Below, piece by piece: positions 18,501 to 27,542 of a stretch of DNA of 64,000 nucleotides (its first letter is position 1; each line of letters opens with the position of its first letter). The DNA lies in contig NZ_MKIN01000026.1 of assembly GCF_001938985.1 (NCBI RefSeq), positions 81,903 through 145,902 on the forward strand, written 5' to 3'. The position numbers and the translations under genes are program-made. The notes under the pieces are model-generated. The model made no database searches, was not told where the DNA came from, and saw nothing but the letters and a program-made list of their open reading frames with translations. This stretch comes from Gillisella taibaishanensis. GTDB lineage: Bacteria > Pseudomonadota > Alphaproteobacteria > Rhizobiales > Rhizobiaceae.

Positions 18501-19954
18501 CGGCCCCTCACCACCTCGCCCCTGTATGGCTGACTTGCTTCCAGGGGGAAAACCTTGGCCGAATTTAGCAGCCAGTTTGGGTCAAAGACGCTTTTGATCT
18601 CCATCTGGATCGCCAGGTCTTCAGCCGAATATTGCTTGGTCATCAGATCGCGCTTCTCAATTCCGACGCCATGCTCCCCGGTCAGACACCCCCCGACGTC
18701 GACGCAGAGCCGGAGGATATCGGCTCCGAATGCTTCCGCCCGCTCTAGGTCGCCGGGCGCATTGGCGTTGAACAGGATTAGGGGATGCATGTTGCCGTCA
18801 CCGGCGTGGAAGACGTTGGCTACCTCCAGGCCGTACTCTTTGGAAAGCTCGCCGATGCGCTTCAGTGTATAAGGCAACTGCGAGACGGGTACGGTTCCAT
18901 CCAGACACAGATAGTCGCCGAGCCTTCCCATGGCACCAAAGGCCGACTTGCGGCCTTTCCAGATGGCAAGCGACTCATCCGCGTTGCGGCTGATGCGAAA
19001 CTCCACAGGGTTGAGCTCTTCAGCGATCTGGCGAATCCGCTCGATCTGGTGAAGGATCTCACCGTCGGAACCCTCTACCTCGACAATCAGAACCGCTGCG
19101 CAGTTTGGATATCCGGCGTTCGCAAAAGTCTCGATCGCCCGCAGGCAGACATTATCCATGTATTCGATTGCAACGGGGAGCAGACCGGACCGAATGATGC
19201 TCGCTACGCACTTGCCTGCGGTCTCGGCGCTGTCAAATCCGATGAGGATCGGGCGCGCGCCTTCCGGCTTTGGCAGGATGCGCAAAGTCGCCTCGGTGAT
19301 GATTGCAAGCTGCCCCTCCGAACCGCATAGCAGGCCCAAAATATCGAGCCCGCTTCCACCCAGCAAAGGCCCACCGAGATCGACGATATCTCCGTTGGCC
19401 ATGACCATCCGGACGCCCATTAGATTGTTCGTGGTGACACCATACTTGAGGCAGTGCGCGCCGCCGGAATTCATCGCTATGTTCCCGGCAATGGTGCATG
19501 CGAGCTGGGAGGACGGATCCGGTGCGTAGAAGAAACCCTCAGCCTCCAGCTCGGCGCTCACCGACAGATTGGTGATACCTGTTTGGACGCGGATGAAGCG
19601 GTTCGCGGTGTCAACCTCCAGAACGTCGCGCAAGCGAATGGTCCCGATGACCACGCTGTCAGCCGTTGGCAACGCCCCGCCGGCTAGCGATGTGCCAGCA
19701 CCTCTCGGAATAACGGGCACGCCCAGGTCATGACAAATCTTCATCGCTGCTGAGACCTCCTCCGTCGTCCGCGGCAGAACCACCGCAAAGGGCGGGCAAC
19801 GATAAGCAGCTAATGCGTCGCACTCGTAAGCACGGGTCTCTTTAGGATCCGAGATAACCGTGTCTGGCGGAAGCGCAGCCAAGAGCCGATCGACAATGTA
19901 TGAGGCTCTGGCGAGTATGCGCCGGTCAGGTTCCGGCATGGCTATGATTCCCAT
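18497..19954 (-). CDS. glcD: Glycolate oxidase catalytic subunit GlcD
   Basis: GlcD is the FAD-linked catalytic subunit of glycolate oxidase. The 485-residue protein has the PCMH FAD motif VIPRGAGTSLAGGA, substrate-domain segments such as DPSSQLACTIAGNIAMNSGG, and the C-terminal motif HAGDGNMHPLI plus GGCLTGEHGVGIEKR characteristic of GlcD/D-lactate dehydrogenases. Start 19954 (MGIIAMPEPD) has a perfect GGGAGGAG 6 nt upstream, preferred over the open-frame start at 20038. D-lactate or another 2-hydroxy acid is an alternative substrate, but the complete glcDEF set beside a glyoxylate pathway favours glycolate. Confidence 0.93.
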   Translation of the reverse strand: MGIIAMPEPDRRILARASYIVDRLLAALPPDTVISDPKETRAYECDALAAYRCPPFAVVLPRTTEEVSAAMKICHDLGVPVIPRGAGTSLAGGALPTADSVVIGTIRLRDVLEVDTANRFIRVQTGITNLSVSAELEAEGFFYAPDPSSQLACTIAGNIAMNSGGAHCLKYGVTTNNLMGVRMVMANGDIVDLGGPLLGGSGLDILGLLCGSEGQLAIITEATLRILPKPEGARPILIGFDSAETAGKCVASIIRSGLLPVAIEYMDNVCLRAIETFANAGYPNCAAVLIVEVEGSDGEILHQIERIRQIAEELNPVEFRISRNADESLAIWKGRKSAFGAMGRLGDYLCLDGTVPVSQLPYTLKRIGELSKEYGLEVANVFHAGDGNMHPLILFNANAPGDLERAEAFGADILRLCVDVGGCLTGEHGVGIEKRDLMTKQYSAEDLAIQMEIKSVFDPNWLLNSAKVFPLEASQPYRGEVVRGR

Positions 19955-20140
19955 GAAAAGCTCCTCCCTTGGGTTGATCACGATGCGAGCGCTACTCACA
20001 CCTATGCCTGCGCCTCTAGCCGGGCCTCGAAAAGGCATGCTCGGGAGCCAAGACGTCCTTTACTCACCGTTCCACGCCACGGACGCCCCTGCTGAATATC
20101 CCATGGATCAGATAAGGTGGAGGTGAAACGGGGGGTGAGC

Positions 20141-20158
20141 TGGGTAAGTTTGGGTAAT
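20141..20158 (-). promoter_or_regulatory. Cargo operator motif, copy 1 (upstream of glcDEF)
   Basis: On the plus strand, two GGGTAA hexamers at 20142-20147 and 20152-20157 form a direct repeat with a 10-bp period, 188 bp upstream of the glcD start. The same arrangement and orientation occur before three other minus-strand cargo operons (29183, 33943, 43440). The binding protein is not known. Confidence 0.55.
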
Positions 20159-20201
20159 GTCGTCGCGGTTTGATTGTCAAGCGGCAGCCAAACCCTAAAA
20201 G

Positions 20202-22436
20202 CTAGCTTGCAAGCAATTGCTGCTCGGCTGACTTATTATCGGCTAACGAAAACTGACTGATGAGTGTTTGCAGATGCGTGGCTTCGCTCTGCAATGACCG
20301 ACACGCCACCATGGATTCGTCGGCCATGCTAGCGGTCCGCTGTGTGGCGGCATCGATCTGGGATATCGTCGATTTGAACTCAGCGAGATGATTGGCTTGG
20401 CCAGCAGCTGTGGTCGCTATTTCAGATACCATAGACCTGATAAGTTTGATGTGGTTGGCTACATATTTTAGGACATCGCTCGTCGAACCCACGAGTTGCA
20501 TTCCTTTCTCGACCCGTTGAGATGAGACGTCAATCAGGCCCTTGATTTCCTTTGCCGCCTCCGCAGAGCGTTGCGCCAGCGCACGCACCTCTGAGGCAAC
20601 CACCGCAAAGCCCTTGCCGGCATCGCCTGCCCTCGATGCCTCGACCCCAGCGTTGAGGGCAAGAAGGTTTGTCTGGAAGGCTATCTCGTCGATAACGGTG
20701 ATGATGCTGGCGATATCGAGGGATGAACGCTCGATTTCGGCCATGCCACTCAGCGCGCTGGAAATGATCTCGTCGGATGACGCGGCCGCCTTATGGGCCT
20801 CGGAAACCAGTTGGTCAGCCTTAGTGGCAGCGGCAGCCGTCTGGCTGACATCTCGCGCAATCGCAGTCATCGTGTTGACCGCTTCGTCAAGGACGAGGGC
20901 TTGTCGCTCGGTTTGCGCCGCCAAGCTGTTGCTGGCATTGCTGATCTGGTCGAGCGTGGCTGACATTGACGTCGCCTGCCCTGCAACGGATTGGATCGTA
21001 TGATTCAACTGCACAAGCGCGTCATTGAAATCGCTCTTTAGTTGCCGGTAATCGTCAGGAAAACTTCCGGAAATTTGACACCTGAGATTACCTTTTGCGA
21101 GCGCCGAGAGGCCACGACCGATCTGGTCGACAATCTCGGCTTGGGTTTTGAGCCGCTTCATCCTTTCGGCCTCCATGGCCAGGCGTTCGGCTCCGGCAAG
21201 CTTTTCAGCCCTGAGCGCATCGGCCTCGGCGTTGGTCTTCGCCACGGCATTATCACGAAAAACGACAACTGCGCGTGACATGTCACCCACTTCGTCACCA
21301 CGATCGATGCCCTCAATCCGCCCGGTTGTGTCACCCGTGGCGAGCCTCTTCATGCTCGAAACCAGCCGGGTGATTGGCTTTGAAATAGAGCGAGAAGCCA
21401 TGATCGACACGATGAGCGTCGCGAACGCTGTAAATCCGGTTATTCCGAGAATCTTGTAAATCATCATAACTGCTGGGGCGAAGACCTCAGCCGTCGGCTC
21501 CACAGCCACCACGGTGAGTTGCCGGCCCCCCCACTTCAATGTCTCGGAAGCAGAAAGCACGTTCAGACCCTCGAAAGTGCCTGAAGATATGCCCTCTGCG
21601 AGGAAGCGCGTGTCGATTGATCCAGTCTCGTCTTGCGAAGCCCCAAAACGGGATGTTGAGCGTAGGCGCCCGTCATCGCCCACGATCACCGCTTGACCGC
21701 GGGCGCTGAAGCCCGCCGCGTCATGCATAATGTCGTCGAGTACCGTTGTACTCACCGCCACGACCAATGTTCCGCTTCGCTCGTTCGGATTATATGGATC
21801 CGCAACTCCGACCGTAAAATAGGCTTCCCCCGGCCCCACCACCGAAGGTGCGGTAAAATCCGTCATTGTGATGTTTTTGGCATCTTGGGAGGAGGCGACG
21901 AGTCGACCGGCTGAGGTGTCCGCCTTCAACGGACCCAACGGCTCTTTACCGGTGCTGAATACGAGATCATCATTTTTGTTTATAAGGGTAATACTGGCGT
22001 ATCTGTGTTCACTGCTGAATTGCCGTAGCCATTGCTCAAGCTTCGCGTAGTTCGATAGGAAATACTTGGCCTTGTCCGGCGCGCCAGCCGTAATATCGCT
22101 GCCCGCTTCTTTTTTGCTGGAGAGGGCCGATACGATTTCTGCCGGCAACATCTTCAAGCCGTTGTTGGTGTCATCAAACAGTTGCACCAGTCCCGGATTG
22201 GCAGCCAGTGCCTCGACTTCGAGGCGCGTGCTGCTTAATTTCGACGCGACCGTGTAGCGCTTAGTGCTCGCTATGTATTCGAGATGCTTGCCAATCAGAT
22301 CCCGTGTCGCTGAAAACGATGTGATACCCGCATATGTAGCGACTACGCTACATGACACGACAGCTATGCCGACCGTGAGCGCGGGAATTTTTTTACTAAT
22401 CGTCCATTGGTATCGTGTTTTGAACAGGCGCCGCAT
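20202..22436 (-). CDS. Methyl-accepting chemotaxis protein
   Basis: A 744-residue chemoreceptor. It has an N-terminal transmembrane helix (about residues 18-40), a periplasmic sensor of about 280 residues with Cache-like features (YASITLINKNDDLVFSTGK, VADPYNPNERSGTLVVAVS), a second membrane helix (about residues 325-345), a HAMP domain (SRSISKPITRLVSSMKRLAT), a long helical linker, and the signalling hairpin DEIAFQTNLLALNAGVEASR. No C-terminal CheR-binding pentapeptide of the NWETF type is seen. It lies in the same orientation downstream of the ribose-type ABC importer, so it may direct swimming toward the imported compound; the ligand is not predictable from sequence. Confidence 0.92.
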   Translation of the reverse strand: MRRLFKTRYQWTISKKIPALTVGIAVVSCSVVATYAGITSFSATRDLIGKHLEYIASTKRYTVASKLSSTRLEVEALAANPGLVQLFDDTNNGLKMLPAEIVSALSSKKEAGSDITAGAPDKAKYFLSNYAKLEQWLRQFSSEHRYASITLINKNDDLVFSTGKEPLGPLKADTSAGRLVASSQDAKNITMTDFTAPSVVGPGEAYFTVGVADPYNPNERSGTLVVAVSTTVLDDIMHDAAGFSARGQAVIVGDDGRLRSTSRFGASQDETGSIDTRFLAEGISSGTFEGLNVLSASETLKWGGRQLTVVAVEPTAEVFAPAVMMIYKILGITGFTAFATLIVSIMASRSISKPITRLVSSMKRLATGDTTGRIEGIDRGDEVGDMSRAVVVFRDNAVAKTNAEADALRAEKLAGAERLAMEAERMKRLKTQAEIVDQIGRGLSALAKGNLRCQISGSFPDDYRQLKSDFNDALVQLNHTIQSVAGQATSMSATLDQISNASNSLAAQTERQALVLDEAVNTMTAIARDVSQTAAAATKADQLVSEAHKAAASSDEIISSALSGMAEIERSSLDIASIITVIDEIAFQTNLLALNAGVEASRAGDAGKGFAVVASEVRALAQRSAEAAKEIKGLIDVSSQRVEKGMQLVGSTSDVLKYVANHIKLIRSMVSEIATTAAGQANHLAEFKSTISQIDAATQRTASMADESMVACRSLQSEATHLQTLISQFSLADNKSAEQQLLAS

Positions 22437-22622
22437 TCAATTCCCTCCCAAAATCGATAAGCATCATGGAAACGTCCGCTAATGAAAGCGCCCGTGGAAG
22501 ATAGTTTTTCATCATCAGCCGGTTCTTCGTCTCAGTCGGATCGTCAGCAATCGCAGTCCGATAAAGACATCAATGCAACTGCTGCGGTGACAAAGAAGAG
22601 TGACTTGTTCAAGTCTCGCTAG

Positions 22623-23594
22623 TTATTTGATAAAGGCTAGCCGCGACCTATCCAGCGTGATGGTCACCGACAGGATCACGATCATGCCCGTCACCATGAT
22701 CTGAACGTAAGGGTGGACACCGGCGATGTTCAGCCCATTTTGAAATACCGCTATGACCAATACGCCGGTCAGCGTCCGATGCACTCCTCCAGAGCCGCCG
22801 GACAGTGCAGTCCCACCCATCACAACTGCTGCGATTGCCTGAAGCAGAAGATCGTCACCCATGTGTGCGGTGCCAGTCGAGGTTCTGGACACAAGCAGCA
22901 GTCCTGCCGTGCCGCACAGTACGCCGGAAGTGATAAACGCAAGAGCTTTCGTGCGGACAACACTGATGCCGGAGAGCCGGGCAGTCACTCCGCCTCCGCC
23001 GATCGCAGTCAGCGACCGACCAAAATGGCTGCGAGCGCCGACGAACGAGGCTGCTGCGAATATTATTAGGGCTAGGACGCCTGAGTTAGGAACTCTGCCC
23101 ACCATCGCGCCCGAAGCGATCCAAGTTAATTCGGGGCTGCGAAAGAAGACAGTAACGCCACCGCTTATCCAGGTGGAAATACCACCAACTATCGTCATCG
23201 TGCCCAAAGTGGCGACAAATGAGGGCAGTCTGAACTTGAGAACCAGGACCGCGTTGAGAGCGCCGCAAATAGCCCCGATCCCCAGTGCGGAGACAGCCAC
23301 AGGCAACGCACCGAACCCAGCCTGGGTCACCAAGACGGCACACGAGACGCCGACCAGGGTGACGATGGCACCGACAGAGAGGTCGATGGCACCCATTAGT
23401 ATGACGAAACTGATGCCGGTAGCCACGACGAGCAGGATGGACGACTGCCTCATTAGATTGAACAGATTGATCCAGCTAAGGAAGCGCGGATTGATGGCAG
23501 TGAAGACTGCCACCATCACTAGCAGCAGAACCACAGGCCCCAGGGCGCTGACGAAAGCACGGTGTCGATGATAGAATGTCGTAATGGGCTGCAT
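22623..23594 (-). CDS. Ribose-type ABC transporter permease (second)
   Basis: A 323-residue polytopic permease of the RbsC/BPD_transp_2 family. Hydrophobic helices run throughout, with signature segments LVVATGISFVILMGAIDLSV and LLLQAIAAVVMGGTALSGGSGG typical of carbohydrate CUT2 importers. It lies 26 bp downstream of the ATPase gene. Together with the permease at 25159-26121 it gives two different permeases for one ATPase, suggesting a heterodimeric channel. The 186 bp between it and the chemoreceptor gene show no other gene. Confidence 0.92.
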   Translation of the reverse strand: MQPITTFYHRHRAFVSALGPVVLLLVMVAVFTAINPRFLSWINLFNLMRQSSILLVVATGISFVILMGAIDLSVGAIVTLVGVSCAVLVTQAGFGALPVAVSALGIGAICGALNAVLVLKFRLPSFVATLGTMTIVGGISTWISGGVTVFFRSPELTWIASGAMVGRVPNSGVLALIIFAAASFVGARSHFGRSLTAIGGGGVTARLSGISVVRTKALAFITSGVLCGTAGLLLVSRTSTGTAHMGDDLLLQAIAAVVMGGTALSGGSGGVHRTLTGVLVIAVFQNGLNIAGVHPYVQIMVTGMIVILSVTITLDRSRLAFIK

Positions 23595-23620
23595 CTGCTT
23601 GCTCTCCCTTCGTTACCTGT

Positions 23621-25162
23621 TCAGACCATGTGCTTTACAAGCTCCTGCTCGGTCGGCTTGTCTTTCGCCGGCGCAGGTCGCTCGAACTGAATTGATCCGT
23701 CCCTCATGACCAAGATTCGATTGGACAGACCAATTAGCTCCAGAAGATCGTCAGATATCAGAAGCACCGACACACCTTGGTCGGCCAGATCGCGCAGCAC
23801 CCCGTAGATTTCCTCCTTCGCACCCACATCGACGCCTCTTGTAGGGTTATCAAGAACAAGGACGCTCACCCCTCGGGCAAGCCACTTCGAAAGAACGACT
23901 TTCTGCTGATTGCCGCCTGAGAGAAACTGGCACAGCTGGGCAGCGCTGCTGCAGCGGATACTTAGAAGTTCCACGTGCTTTTTGGCTAAGCGCCTTTCAA
24001 GGCGCCTGGAGATAAATCCCCTAACATTCGAAACTGCTGGGAGCGATGCCAAGGTGACGTTTGCCTCGACCGACATGTAAGGAACTATGCCTTCCGTTTT
24101 CCGTTCCTTCGGGACGAACCCTACGCCAAGCTCCATTGCCCACTTGACACGGTTGCGGACAGGAAGAGGCTTTCCGCCGACTTCCACCGTGCCGCCAACA
24201 GGGAATGGGTCATATCCGACGATGGCTCGTGCAACTTCTTCCTTGCCGCAGCCTACAAGGCCTCCAAGGCCGAGAATCTCACCACGCCGTACCTGGAAGC
24301 TCACCTCGCGTACCGTTGCCCCTGACAGCCCGTTCACGGAAAGGGCGACTTCCGCGTTGCCTACTTCCAGCTGACGGTGCTCCTTGAAGTACTCGTCATC
24401 ACGAATGCGGCCGACCATGGCCTTATGAAGGTTCTGTTCGGAATTCGATTCGCCGATGAACTCGCCGACGTTCCGGCCGTCCTTGAACACGTAGATTCTG
24501 TCGCAGAGCTCGGTGTATTCTGCAAGACGATGAGTAATGAGCACGAAGGAAGCGTGCTTTCGAAAGCGGCGGACCGACTCAAAAAGAACTTTGACCTCTC
24601 GCTCGCCGATCGCAGCAGTCGGTTCGTCCAGGAGGATGATCGGGTGCTTGATATCGAAGAATTCGGCTAACGCGAACGCCTTGGCGATCTCTATCATCTG
24701 TCGGTCATGAAAGGGGAAATCGCTGGTGCGTTTGCGAGGATCAATATGGTCCAGTCCAAGCTTCGCAAGGTGACGCCGGCTATATTCAATCATCTGTTGG
24801 CGGTTAATGATACCGGCAAACCTGGAGAAGTTTCTTTCTAGTGAAAGGAACATGTTCTCGTAAACCGCCATGTTGGGGATTAGGGCCTGCTCCTGGAAGA
24901 CCATCGATATCCCAGATTCCACAGCGTGGGTGTATCTTGAAGGCCTGAATTCCTTACCGAAAAGCCGCATTTCACCCGAAGAAGGAGGATGAATTCCGGC
25001 GATCATCTTGAGAGTGGTGGACTTGCCAGCTCCGTTCTCTCCTGCAATTCCAACGATCTCGTTCGGGAATATCTGGAGGTCGATACCCTCCACGACGGTG
25101 ATACCGTTGAAGGCCTTCGACGCGTTCGTCATTGTGAATATGGGTTCACGCAGGCTCGTCAT
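23621..25162 (-). CDS. Ribose-type ABC transporter ATPase (double NBD)
   Basis: A 513-residue CUT2-class ATPase with two nucleotide-binding domains. The first has Walker A GENGAGKS and Walker B IILLDEPTAAIGE with an unusual FPFHDRQMIEIAKAFALAEF signature region. The second has the degenerate Walker A GLVGCGKE normal for RbsA-like proteins, signature LSGGNQQKVVLSKWLARG and VLVLDNPTRGVDVGAKEEIY. Full length, and start 25162 overlaps the stop of the upstream permease gene. It energises uptake of a sugar-like or small polar compound. Confidence 0.94.
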   Translation of the reverse strand: MTSLREPIFTMTNASKAFNGITVVEGIDLQIFPNEIVGIAGENGAGKSTTLKMIAGIHPPSSGEMRLFGKEFRPSRYTHAVESGISMVFQEQALIPNMAVYENMFLSLERNFSRFAGIINRQQMIEYSRRHLAKLGLDHIDPRKRTSDFPFHDRQMIEIAKAFALAEFFDIKHPIILLDEPTAAIGEREVKVLFESVRRFRKHASFVLITHRLAEYTELCDRIYVFKDGRNVGEFIGESNSEQNLHKAMVGRIRDDEYFKEHRQLEVGNAEVALSVNGLSGATVREVSFQVRRGEILGLGGLVGCGKEEVARAIVGYDPFPVGGTVEVGGKPLPVRNRVKWAMELGVGFVPKERKTEGIVPYMSVEANVTLASLPAVSNVRGFISRRLERRLAKKHVELLSIRCSSAAQLCQFLSGGNQQKVVLSKWLARGVSVLVLDNPTRGVDVGAKEEIYGVLRDLADQGVSVLLISDDLLELIGLSNRILVMRDGSIQFERPAPAKDKPTEQELVKHMV

Positions 25163-26121
25163 CTCACGTCCTCCGCGCGGGCACGGCTGGTGTTAAGTAG
25201 AACAGCCAAGAGAATGACCGTGCCCTGGATTATGGTCTGTAGAAACGGCTGTAAGGCCATGATATTCATGCCGTTGGTGAGTGTCGTGATAAATGCAACG
25301 CCTAGAAGCGTGCCCGCGACAGTTCCGATGCCGCCAGTTATCGCCGTTCCTCCGACGACGACCGCGGTGATGGAGTCCAACGTCATGGAGTTGCCCATCG
25401 TGGCGGTACCGGATCCAAGTCGTGCTGCAAGCAATGCGCCTGCAACGCCTGCAAGAAGACCGGAAAAGGCGAACGCCTTGATCTTCGTTGATTTGACCTT
25501 GACCCCCACCAATGCCGCGGTTTGTTCATCGCTGCCCATAGCAACGGTCATTCTGCCAAAGATCGTGCGAGAGCCTATCGCCACGGAGCCGAGATAAATT
25601 GCCACCGCAATGAGAACTGCATTCGGCACGAGGGGGATCCAAGTACCCTGCGCCATGTCGAGGATGATCGGATCGACGATCGGTACTGACTGGCCATCGG
25701 AGATAAAGAGCACCGCGCCGGAAAGCGTAGTGGCTGTCCCTAAAGTGACAAGAATTGAAGGAATTCTCAAATAGACATAGATAATGCCGTTGAGCACACC
25801 GAACACCAATCCTGCAGCGCAGGCGACCAGCACAGCTGCGAAACCCAACTGCGGCGCCAAGCCCGCCACCAGCATGCCGCAGAAGGTTGCAATTGCTCCG
25901 ACTGAAAAGTCTATCGATCCCATAAGGATGACGAACGTCGCGCCAACGGACACGATCAGCAGCGCAGAACTCGAAAGAACAATGGCACGGACATTGTCTG
26001 CAGAGAGAAACGATGGTGCTAGGGCGCTGAATAGTAGGCATGCGACAATATAAATCACGACGGTAAGGAGGCGCCGGGTGAATTCGCCATGACTGGGGTC
26101 GCTAAACAGATCTTTAAGCAT
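25159..26121 (-). CDS. Ribose-type ABC transporter permease (first)
   Basis: A 320-residue RbsC-family inner-membrane permease with about 8-10 hydrophobic helices and the family segments SVGATFVILMGSIDFSVGAI and LDSITAVVVGGTAITGGIGT. It follows the substrate-binding protein gene by 76 bp and overlaps the ATPase gene by four bases, fixing it as part of the same importer. It differs clearly from the second permease at 22623-23594. Confidence 0.92.
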   Translation of the reverse strand: MLKDLFSDPSHGEFTRRLLTVVIYIVACLLFSALAPSFLSADNVRAIVLSSSALLIVSVGATFVILMGSIDFSVGAIATFCGMLVAGLAPQLGFAAVLVACAAGLVFGVLNGIIYVYLRIPSILVTLGTATTLSGAVLFISDGQSVPIVDPIILDMAQGTWIPLVPNAVLIAVAIYLGSVAIGSRTIFGRMTVAMGSDEQTAALVGVKVKSTKIKAFAFSGLLAGVAGALLAARLGSGTATMGNSMTLDSITAVVVGGTAITGGIGTVAGTLLGVAFITTLTNGMNIMALQPFLQTIIQGTVILLAVLLNTSRARAEDVR

Positions 26122-26197
26122 TTCGAAGTCCGGTTGAACGTGGGCAGGTTGCGATGCCCTCTTCGAGAACGAAGAAGGGCATCGCTCGAGTTCGCTT

Positions 26198-27373
26198 TTA
26201 GTCCGGAATGCGTTGCTTGTAGTGCGTTTCGTATTCCGTTTTCAGCTTCTCCACGCATCCGGAGTCAAGTGCCTCCTGATATGCCTTCGGGAAGGTATAT
26301 CCAGCAGGAGTGGACTTACCCCAGTAGTTGGCCACGTCGATCGGCCAAACCACGTTCTGAGGATCCCAGTCATTTGGATGCAGCACGCGCGACATCTTCT
26401 TCCAGTCGAACGGCAGCTTATCGCCTGACAGGAATTTCTGATAGGTGTCCACATTGGCAGCGGTGATTTGGGTGGCGCCCGTATACATCATGCGCTCACA
26501 AGGGCTGGGTTTGAAGCCCTTGGATACATCATAAGCGCGAACGAGCGCATAGCCTGCCTGCCACTGAGGCGTGAACGCCATGGTGCCGAGAATGCGCCCT
26601 TCCTTAATGAGGTCCAAGGTCTCCTTATTGCCGTCGAGACCAACAATAGGCAGGTTTAGACCGGCATCCTCGACTGCCTGCATCGCACCAAGAGCGATCG
26701 AATCGTTCTGGCCGAATACAGCATTAATGTCAGGATGCGCGACGAGCAGGTCTTCCATCACCTTGCGCGAGTCGTTCTGGTTCCATTTTCCTGGCTGCCG
26801 GGCAACAAGTTTGATGCCAGGGTATTCGGCCAAAGCCTTGTCGAAACCTGCGGTTCGTGCAACGTCTGGCGGGGCACCGGGGAAGCCCGTGATATGAACC
26901 ACATTGCCCTTTCCGCCGATCTTGTCAAACAAGAGCTTCGCCATCCGATACCCGCTCTGGACGTCATCGGGGGTAAAGAATGTTGCAAAGGCGTAGTTAT
27001 CCGCGCCCGCATCAAGCGGATGGAAGCCGGGCAACGATTCCCATACACCCACGTGGACAGCACCGGCTTTCTTGGCCTTCTCAATGATTTGCTTCAGATT
27101 TGAAGCATTGAGATTTTCGCCAAAGGTGATTTTAACACCGCGAGCAAACTGAGCCTCGTAGATTTCGATCTGCTTCGCGGCGTCACCTTTGTCGGCCAAC
27201 AATTGATAGTTGAGACCAAGAGCCTCAGCCGCTTGTTTGGCGCCTTGGTCCCAGTTGTTGAAGTATTCATTCTCGATGGTAGAGACCTCGGACAGGACGT
27301 CCTCGGCCCACGCCGCCGCGGACATTCCCGACAACGCGGCAGTCGCAAGCAGGCATGCAAGTAGTTTTCGCAT
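26198..27373 (-). CDS. Periplasmic substrate-binding protein, ribose type
   Basis: A 391-residue type-I periplasmic-binding protein. A Sec signal peptide (MRKLLACLLATAALSGMSAA) probably cleaves after AWA; the mature part has the two-lobe Peripla_BP_4 pattern (VSTIENEYFNNWDQGAKQAA, DINAVFGQNDSIALGAMQAV, LPIVGLDGNKETLDLIKEGR). The C-terminal 90 residues are longer than in ribose-binding protein and hold two cysteines (CERMMYTG, DSGCVEKL), which could form a disulfide. First gene of the importer set, 170 bp downstream of the amidase gene. Confidence 0.92.
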   Translation of the reverse strand: MRKLLACLLATAALSGMSAAAWAEDVLSEVSTIENEYFNNWDQGAKQAAEALGLNYQLLADKGDAAKQIEIYEAQFARGVKITFGENLNASNLKQIIEKAKKAGAVHVGVWESLPGFHPLDAGADNYAFATFFTPDDVQSGYRMAKLLFDKIGGKGNVVHITGFPGAPPDVARTAGFDKALAEYPGIKLVARQPGKWNQNDSRKVMEDLLVAHPDINAVFGQNDSIALGAMQAVEDAGLNLPIVGLDGNKETLDLIKEGRILGTMAFTPQWQAGYALVRAYDVSKGFKPSPCERMMYTGATQITAANVDTYQKFLSGDKLPFDWKKMSRVLHPNDWDPQNVVWPIDVANYWGKSTPAGYTFPKAYQEALDSGCVEKLKTEYETHYKQRIPD

Positions 27374-27542
27374 CAGTTCACCCTCCTGTTGTAAACAGAT
27401 TATATTTTGCTGCCAGTTTGCACGGGTACTATAGAGAAACCCTGCACGGTCATCCTGGCGATGACTTCCAACTTTGGCGTGAAAGCGTTGAGCTTCGCCA
27501 AAGCTTGAAACTTAAGCTGGTGGTTTGCTGAAGTGCGACTGG

